Assembly: GCA_004154925.1 (NCBI GenBank)
Contig: QJNS01000267.1
Location: forward strand, 33,720-97,719
Direction of reading: 5' to 3'
DNA: 64,000 nt
Origin: Monosporascus cannonballus
Taxonomy: Eukaryota > Ascomycota > Sordariomycetes > Xylariales
In this document: piece by piece, positions 58,396 through 64,000 of the stretch
Layout of the letters: each line of letters starts with the position of its first letter
Position numbering within the stretch: the stretch's first letter is position 1
Notes under the pieces: generated by a model
Seen by the model: only the letters and a program-made list of their open reading frames with translations
What the model was told of the DNA's origin: nothing
The model's database searches: none
Made by a program: the position numbers and the translations under genes

Positions 58396-61300
58396 CTACG
58401 CCTCCAAGTTCTCGAACAAGAACGAGGGCTGGCCGGGCACCGCCTGGTCGGCGTTCCGGGACTCGATGTCGACCTTGGCGCCAGTGAGGAGGTCGGTGCC
58501 CTGCTTGCCGCCCTCGGTGACGCGCACGACGTCGACGGCGGACAGGCCGGCCGCGCGCTTGAGGCCGGGGAGCATGGCGACGAGAGCCTTGGACTCGTCG
58601 AAGGCGAGCTTGTGCTCGAGCACGGCTTCGGTCGGCTCGCCGTCGCGGAGCCGCTTCTTGAGGCGCTGGATAAAGGGCATGGCCTCCTTGACCTTGCCAC
58701 CGGGGATCTTGGCCACGCGGCCGCTGAGCTCCTTGTCGCTGCACGACTGCGTCTGGGTCGCCGGGTCCCACGTCTCCTTGACCAGTTCGATACACTCGGT
58801 TTGCCACTTGGGGAAGGCGTCGGCCACGAAGATGGTGAGCTTCTTGGGCCTCTTGGGGTCGAAGTTGGTCTGCTTGCCCTTTGCCATCTTCTTGAGCTGC
58901 GCTCCCTCGGCCGACGTGACGCTGGACTGCGTCGCCAGCACGTAGGCGCGGGTGGCGCTGATGCTCGCGTCGGCTGCCGGAACCTCGGGCCACCGTGCTC
59001 GCTGTACCGTCTCGGTTTCGCCTAGTACTTCGCGCCAGATGTACTCCGCCCAATGTGGTGCGATGGGCGTGAGCGAAAGAACTTGCATCCTTATGTATTT
59101 CAGCACCAGGTTCTTGTTCATAGGGATGCCCGCGGCGGCGCAAGATGCTCTATAGATATCCTTCGCATTGGTGAGGTCGTAGAAGCCGGATTTCAGCGCC
59201 GACTTATAATTCGTCTCTTCATAGTGTTGCCTCGTTTCGTTTATGAGCGCGTTGATCTCATTGTCGAACAGGTCATCCTCGAAATCGTTCATATCGGTCC
59301 GGAGCTCCTGGCTCTTCGCCATCTCCTCGCACCACTCCTTTAGGGTGTGCAGTCGAAGACTACAGACGACACCCCGTTAGCCGGTCGGTCGTGGTTGACC
59401 TTCAAGGACGGTACTTACATGGTATTGTCGGCGACATCCTCGACAAAGTTCGAGTCCGAGATGGAGTCTCCGGCGTCGGCCATAGCGATACGCGAGGCAT
59501 CCGCGCCGTATTTCTTGACGACTAAGGCACAATTAGCGATAGCGATAGAGCTCCGCCAAGGGTATGATCTTACCGTCGTCTAGAGTCATGAAGTTGCCGG
59601 TGCTCTTGGACATCTTTTCGCCATTTAACTGAAGATGTCCGTTCGCTCGGACGGACTTGGGCCAGTATTCCCTGGGGAAAAGGGCGATGTGGTTGTAGAG
59701 GAAGAAGGTAAGGTGGTTGGGGATGAGATCCTTTCCGCTGGCTCTCAGGTCAAGGGGGTAGAAGTACTGGAACTCGCGGCGCATCGCCTCGAGAGTCTCC
59801 TTAGGGATTTTAGATTTGGCCAGCACGTCATCGGTGAGCTCGGTCCGGCAGAAGATATAATCCCAGACCTCGTCGATCATCTGTTCTGGCGCGATGTTGG
59901 CAGACCCCTTCTCCCGCCCGAAGAGATCCTTGTGAAGGTAGTGGGCGACCGTGTAGTAGCTCATGTAAATTGTCGAGTCGCTCAAGCTCTCCACCAGGAA
60001 TTCTGGCGCCCACGGAAGCTTCGAGCCCAGCCCGTACGTCCTCGCGCATGCCCATTGCTTAAGCCAGTCAAGCACTCCGAGGAATGCGTTACGGGTGTCG
60101 TTCGACCAGGTATTAAGGCCCTTGCCGTCTTTGTTCTGCACGTACTCAGTGGCGACAGCACGCCACGAGTCTTCCCCGTAGTCGATATAGTACTGCTCCA
60201 TCAAGGCGACGGTGCATTCGTCGCCACTTCTGCTGACGACTCTGCTTTCGGGCTCGGCATACTCAAAGGCGAGGCCGGCGTCGATCAGCTGGGCCCTTAC
60301 TTTAGGCTTTGCATCAGCCACCTTTTCGCCCTTGAAGTCTCCCACGATCATGTGGCCCTGGTAGAACCCCTCCTTATAAGCCAGCTCTTTCGCTTCCTTC
60401 AGCTGCTTAACATCCTTCGGAGAAGCGATCTTCATCTTCTTGACTAACGCCGGAGCCAGGAGGTCAGACGTAGGCGTCTGGATTATGGGGATGACTTCCA
60501 ATTCCGCCCACTCCTTCTGGATGCCGTAATAATCGGCCTTCTTGGCAAGCTCCGTCATCATGGCATAATCGTCAGGGGAGTCCGACGGGACGCAGGTGAC
60601 CACTCCCGTTCCTTTCGTCTCGAGTATAGTGTCCATGGGAAGCACACGAACCCCGCCGTTATGGAAACTCAGAGGAGCGTTTACTAAGCTGCCGATGAGT
60701 TCCGAGCCTTGAATCTCGGCCTTCTTCTTGATGACGCCCTCCTCTGCGAAGATTTCCTGATGGGACATGTTCCTGGCGGCCCTCTCAGTCATGACGTAGA
60801 ATTCCTGGGGGCGCGCTTCATAAATACCGTACGCGATATTGGGCGAAACGAAGCAAGCAGTTTGTCCGTACATGGTCTCCGCGCGCAGGGTCGCGGGGAC
60901 GAGGTACACCTTGGCGTCTGCGGGCAGCTTCCCCTGCAGGGAATTCCGGGCCTTGGAACAGAACTCGAGAACTTGCATCTTAATAGCCACATAGAGCTGC
61001 GGGTTGACCGCTTCTCCTTCGCTCCGGTCGTGGTCCATGCAGGGCTGACCATCCTTGATGCTGTAAATGGTGTGGCGTTTCCCGAACTTGATCTTGCCTA
61101 GCTCCCTCAACCGGATCATCTGCCAGCGGACGAAGGCATCGAAGTACGGGTTAGCATCCGTCGTGACGAACTGTCTCCTCCAGTCTATCCGGCTTCCGAA
61201 GTTTGTAAGATCCAGCTTGCACAGGGGCGGGAAGTACTCCAGCCAATATGCGGCGTCGGCGAAGAGATGGATCTGTCGTGTCGGGATGCCCATGGCTTGC

Positions 61301-61869
61301 ATGATCTGGAACTGGTACTTCATCTTGACCGACTTGGCCGCGGCCTTTCCCTTCTTGGCGCTGAACTTGGTCACGTCTTCCCGTTCCTTCTGGGCGGCGG
61401 GTGCGGGTGCCTCGACCACCGGCTCCACCTCCTCGTTGTACCTCTCGAACTCCTGGCCGAACATCTCGACTTCCTTGGCCAGCTTGTCGGCGCACGCCTT
61501 GATAGGCAGGCCCGTGCAATGGTACCCTTGGGGCCACAGAACGTTAAGGCCCTTCATCCGGGCGAAGCCTGCGTGGAACTCTACTTTGCTGAAGGAGAAG
61601 GCATGGCCCACGTGGAGACGACCGTTCGTGTAGGGGAAGGCGATGGTTCCGTAAAACTTGGGAAACTTCTCTCGCAACTGGTCTGGTGTGATGGAATCGA
61701 GGGGTATCTCGGCCGTCGACGGGGCATCCGCGTTGAACACTCCCTTCTCTTCCCATTCCTGCTGGTATTTCTTCTCAATGGCGATGAGGGCGTCTCGCTT
61801 TTCAGTCCCCTTGAGATCCTTAAGGGCCGAAATCTGGAGCCCATCCATGCTTTTGACTGGATCGGCCAT
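58396..61869 (-). CDS. CDC60: Cytosolic leucyl-tRNA synthetase
   Basis: Three exons, 61,869-59,574, 59,521-59,419 and 59,359-58,396, give 1,120 aa. Intron 1 (59,522-59,573, 52 bp) restores FMTLDDVVKKYGADASR; intron 2 (59,360-59,418, 59 bp, branch CTAAC) restores VADNTILRLHTLKEWC. It charges tRNA-Leu with leucine. It is a class Ia enzyme: the HIGH-type motif HVGH is at 86-89 and KMSKS at 752-756. The CP1 editing domain is visible, with ATLRAETMYG (326-335) and the SPDDYA block (431-436) that carries the universal editing aspartate. The anticodon-binding and C-terminal regions lie in exon 3. The eukaryotic-type length and the absence of a targeting peptide indicate the cytosolic, not the mitochondrial, enzyme. 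The middle exon is only 103 nt. An expected single-copy housekeeping gene and intact; the gypsy element ends 0.28 kb beyond its stop. Confidence 0.97.
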
Positions 61870-63530
61870 GATGATGCTCGCCTGGCCGAGGGTAAGTAGC
61901 TAGCGCTTGGACATCAAACAGTGATCACGCGAGGTGCATTCAAACGCCAAATATAAAGCAAAACCAGAAGCGGCAGCTTGTCTATATGAGTCACGAAGTT
62001 GAGTAATGGTTGTTTCGGCAGCTGCCAGGCGATGTGGCTTAGCAGTTTGTAATTTTCAATGGATGCTCGAAGGTTTGCATAGCGGGGGCGGGGTTGACCG
62101 CGTCTATCTTATCCACCACCCGAACCAACTATCGAGTTTGTGTGGAAGGAGTGAAGCTGACTCATCCCTTTTCATACACACGCCAAGCACGGGATATCTA
62201 GGTACCTACTCTTCATAACGAGATATAGCTCTTTCAAACTCGAAGGTATGGCAAAATGGCCAGTAATGTCAAATTTGCCCTGAATTGCTAAATCAAGACC
62301 ATATCAACTATCAGAGTCACCAGGCGGTTACACTTTCTCGAAGGCGTTTTATACATAGAGACAAGAAAAAGGCACCTCCTTAAGTTTCTGGGTCTACTTT
62401 ATATTCGGCTTTGGTCCAGCATAGACGGGTCCAACAAAATCGCACCCAACCCGGTTGCTTGGCCAATGGCCCGGATCCGGACGGTTGCTTAACTTATATT
62501 CCCCACCTGTAATAGTCACTGCGGATGGCCCGTCTGCGCCTGGTGTTAAAAAGAGATGAAAGCCAGGGAAATATAACCAGCACCCCGACCATTTAAAGGT
62601 CAAAAATGTGTATTGCTCACTCCGTAGCTAGAGAGATTTCGTTAAAAGTAGTCAAGGTTTCTTCATCTCTTGATATCAACTCTGTAGATATAAAAGGTTT
62701 AGTTAAATGGTTCACTTGTACTTATGTTCTTAGCTCATATTCGCTGGTTAGCTTTATTTTATTTTCGAAGGCCTAAGCCATATGCTAGCAGGAGTCTCTT
62801 CTCACATTTATATAAGTGGGTATGTCTTTGCACTTGAACCATACCTGGACCTGTCTACAACGACCATTGGGAATCTGTTATATAAACCAGCTATGTTCAG
62901 GACTTATTGAATATATAAGCGTTTTAACTAGTTTCTTGGGAATGAAAGACCGGTCCTTCTATCATCCATGGAACCAAAGACATCTCAGTGTCACCGCGCT
63001 GGTCGAACTCTTATTCTTTTTTTTTTTTTTGATTTGATTTGATTTGTACTATAGCCTAATTGGTAGCGTCGGCCTGATGTTAAGCAAAACCCTTAGCCAC
63101 ACGGCTAGTATCGAGGTAGCTGAGCAAGTTAGCTTCTTAGTAAGAGGGATCTTGTCCCGGAATCTCGAGAAGAACGCCTTCTGTGGAATGTATTTATTAG
63201 TATACAGTACGATTGTACCTGGCCATGAGACAGCCACGAAATCCCTTGATTCGAAGTACATCATTGGCTTATCGCTTGGGTATATTCAGTAAATATTGGT
63301 GATCCTCAAATCACCCTCTATTGCCCATGGGCTCCCGGGACCAACGTGGAAGGCCATACTGCCCAAGCCCCGTTTACCCATCGTCATAGTCCATCAGTAC
63401 TGACGGGTCGCCGTGTAGGATCAGTCTTCTCCTGGTAAGGCAAGGTCTAGATGTCTCTCGGGTCCAGTTGCAGACGCCTATAACTCCACCTCCTCGAGTA
63501 TTAACGCCATTCGGTCTATCGCGGCTGTCC
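61870..63530. other. Intergenic region between leucyl-tRNA synthetase and SmG
   Basis: About 1.66 kb holding the synthetase promoter (61,870 onward, minus strand) and the SmG 3' flank. No credible ORF. A T14 run (63,017-63,030) is followed by three GATTT units. A stretch at 63,050-63,090 resembles a tRNA D-arm but does not fold into a full cloverleaf. Confidence 0.4.
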
Positions 63531-63955
63531 TCACTTCGCGTCGCCACCAATCCGCTCGAGGGCTTCCAACATGACGACGGAGTTTCCTCGGATGACCTAG
63601 AAATAATCTTGATTAGCTCTACGCCCATCAAAGTCATGGGTTCTTCAGACATACCACCATTCCTAGCCTGACCTTCTCGCCTCCGTCCTTCTCCTCTACG
63701 GCGTCGTCCAGGACGATATTCAAGAACACCTAGGTAGACCTTCAGCACTATCCCCGGAGCAGATACACCGGGCGGGATCGAGGGAAGGCTTACATCGTAG
63801 CCGCGGAGGATGCCGATGACCTTGCGGCTGCCGTTCAATTGGACGAACAATCTCTTGTCGAGGTACTGTTCAGGAGGCGGTGAGCCGAAGTTCGAGAGCG
63901 AAGTCACCCGGAGTAGGCCTCTTACCTTCTTCAGCTCAGGCTGCGCGGGAGCCAT
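63531..63955 (-). CDS. SMX2: Spliceosomal Sm protein G (SNRPG/SMX2)
   Basis: Four short exons, 63,955-63,926, 63,865-63,794, 63,729-63,655 and 63,596-63,531, give 80 aa. All three introns (58-64 bp) are in phase 0 with GTAAG or GTATGT donors and ACAG or CTAG acceptors. SmG is one of seven Sm proteins that form the ring on U1, U2, U4 and U5 snRNAs. The spliced product has the Sm1 motif YLDKRLFVQLNGSRKVIGIL...LNIVLDDAV (residues about 11-45) and the Sm2 motif VIRGNSVVMLEALE (about 60-73). The pair VIRGNS and MLEALER is diagnostic for G rather than other Sm or Lsm proteins, and MAPAQPELKK matches its N-terminus. The exons are so small that unspliced reading gives only a chimeric false frame. Intact. 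Confidence 0.95.
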
Positions 63956-63970
63956 CTTCACGTATTCGAA

Positions 63971-63992
63971 GGGGGGCGGGGGGGGGGGGGGG
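63971..63992. repeat. Poly-G homopolymer
   Basis: Six G, one C, then fifteen G, just upstream of the SmG start (a poly-C tract on its coding strand). It could be a real promoter or leader tract, but length errors are common in such runs. Confidence 0.8.
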
Positions 63993-64000
63993 TAACCGGG

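Noticed and set aside
59635..60447. 270-codon plus-strand frame
   Set aside because: Antisense shadow of leucyl-tRNA synthetase.
63044..63120. tRNA-like segment (TAGCCTAATTGGTAGCG resembles a D-arm)
   Set aside because: No matching acceptor stem and no convincing T-arm at the right distance; at most a tRNA fragment.
63374..63961. 195-codon minus-strand frame at the right end
   Set aside because: It is the SmG gene read through its introns in mixed frames; the four-exon model gives a perfect 80-residue SmG instead.
1..64000. CRISPR arrays, bacterial operons or rRNA genes
   Set aside because: None seen; introns, retrotransposons and gene content are those of a fungal nuclear genome.

Overview
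The window looks like filamentous ascomycete (Pezizomycotina, probably Sordariomycetes) nuclear DNA. Introns are short (52-64 bp, one of 149 bp), several with a CTAAC-type branch site. The genes recognised include a cytosolic leucyl-tRNA synthetase, a spliceosomal SmG, a 1,181-residue HMG-CoA reductase with a sterol-sensing domain and a GH93-like exo-arabinanase. Two compartments alternate: balanced-composition gene islands (about 33.69-51.69 kb and 58.12-64.0 kb) and extremely AT-rich blocks (1-33.65 kb and 51.69-58.12 kb). The AT blocks are transposons destroyed by repeat-induced point mutation (RIP: C to T, mostly at CpA, on both strands).

Left AT block: a truncated Ty3/gypsy copy with its LTR (1-2,824) and an older related piece; a Fot1/pogo-like DNA transposon with ~48-bp inverted repeats (9,333-11,183); a Ty3/gypsy integrase plus chromodomain relic (about 14.7-15.8 kb); a Ty1/copia RT/RNase H relic (about 18.7-19.65 kb); and a clear nested insertion. 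In the last, a Ty1/copia element (20,682-32,979, target duplication GAACG) is split inside its reverse transcriptase by a Ty3/gypsy element (24,850-31,648, target duplication TTTAA). A further gypsy copy of the same family (51,690-58,116, duplication TAGGT/TAGAT) separates the two gene islands.

Gene island 1, left to right: a small hypothetical ORF and an ankyrin-like remnant; a secreted GH93-type glycosidase (+); a zinc-free medium-chain oxidoreductase (-); HMG-CoA reductase (-), the committed step of the mevalonate pathway; a nicotinamidase of NAD salvage (-); an HSL-type alpha/beta hydrolase (-); a possible 2OG-Fe(II) oxygenase-like gene (-); and an unrecognised gene with an in-frame stop (-) close to the AT boundary. 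I see no shared pathway that makes this an obvious biosynthetic cluster. Gene island 2 holds two housekeeping genes, leucyl-tRNA synthetase and SmG, both on the minus strand.

The most striking pattern is a mirror image of RIP damage in the LTR pairs. In each full-length element the outer half of each LTR is spared and the inner half is saturated, so two LTRs that were identical at insertion now differ in complementary halves. All counts given are hand counts.
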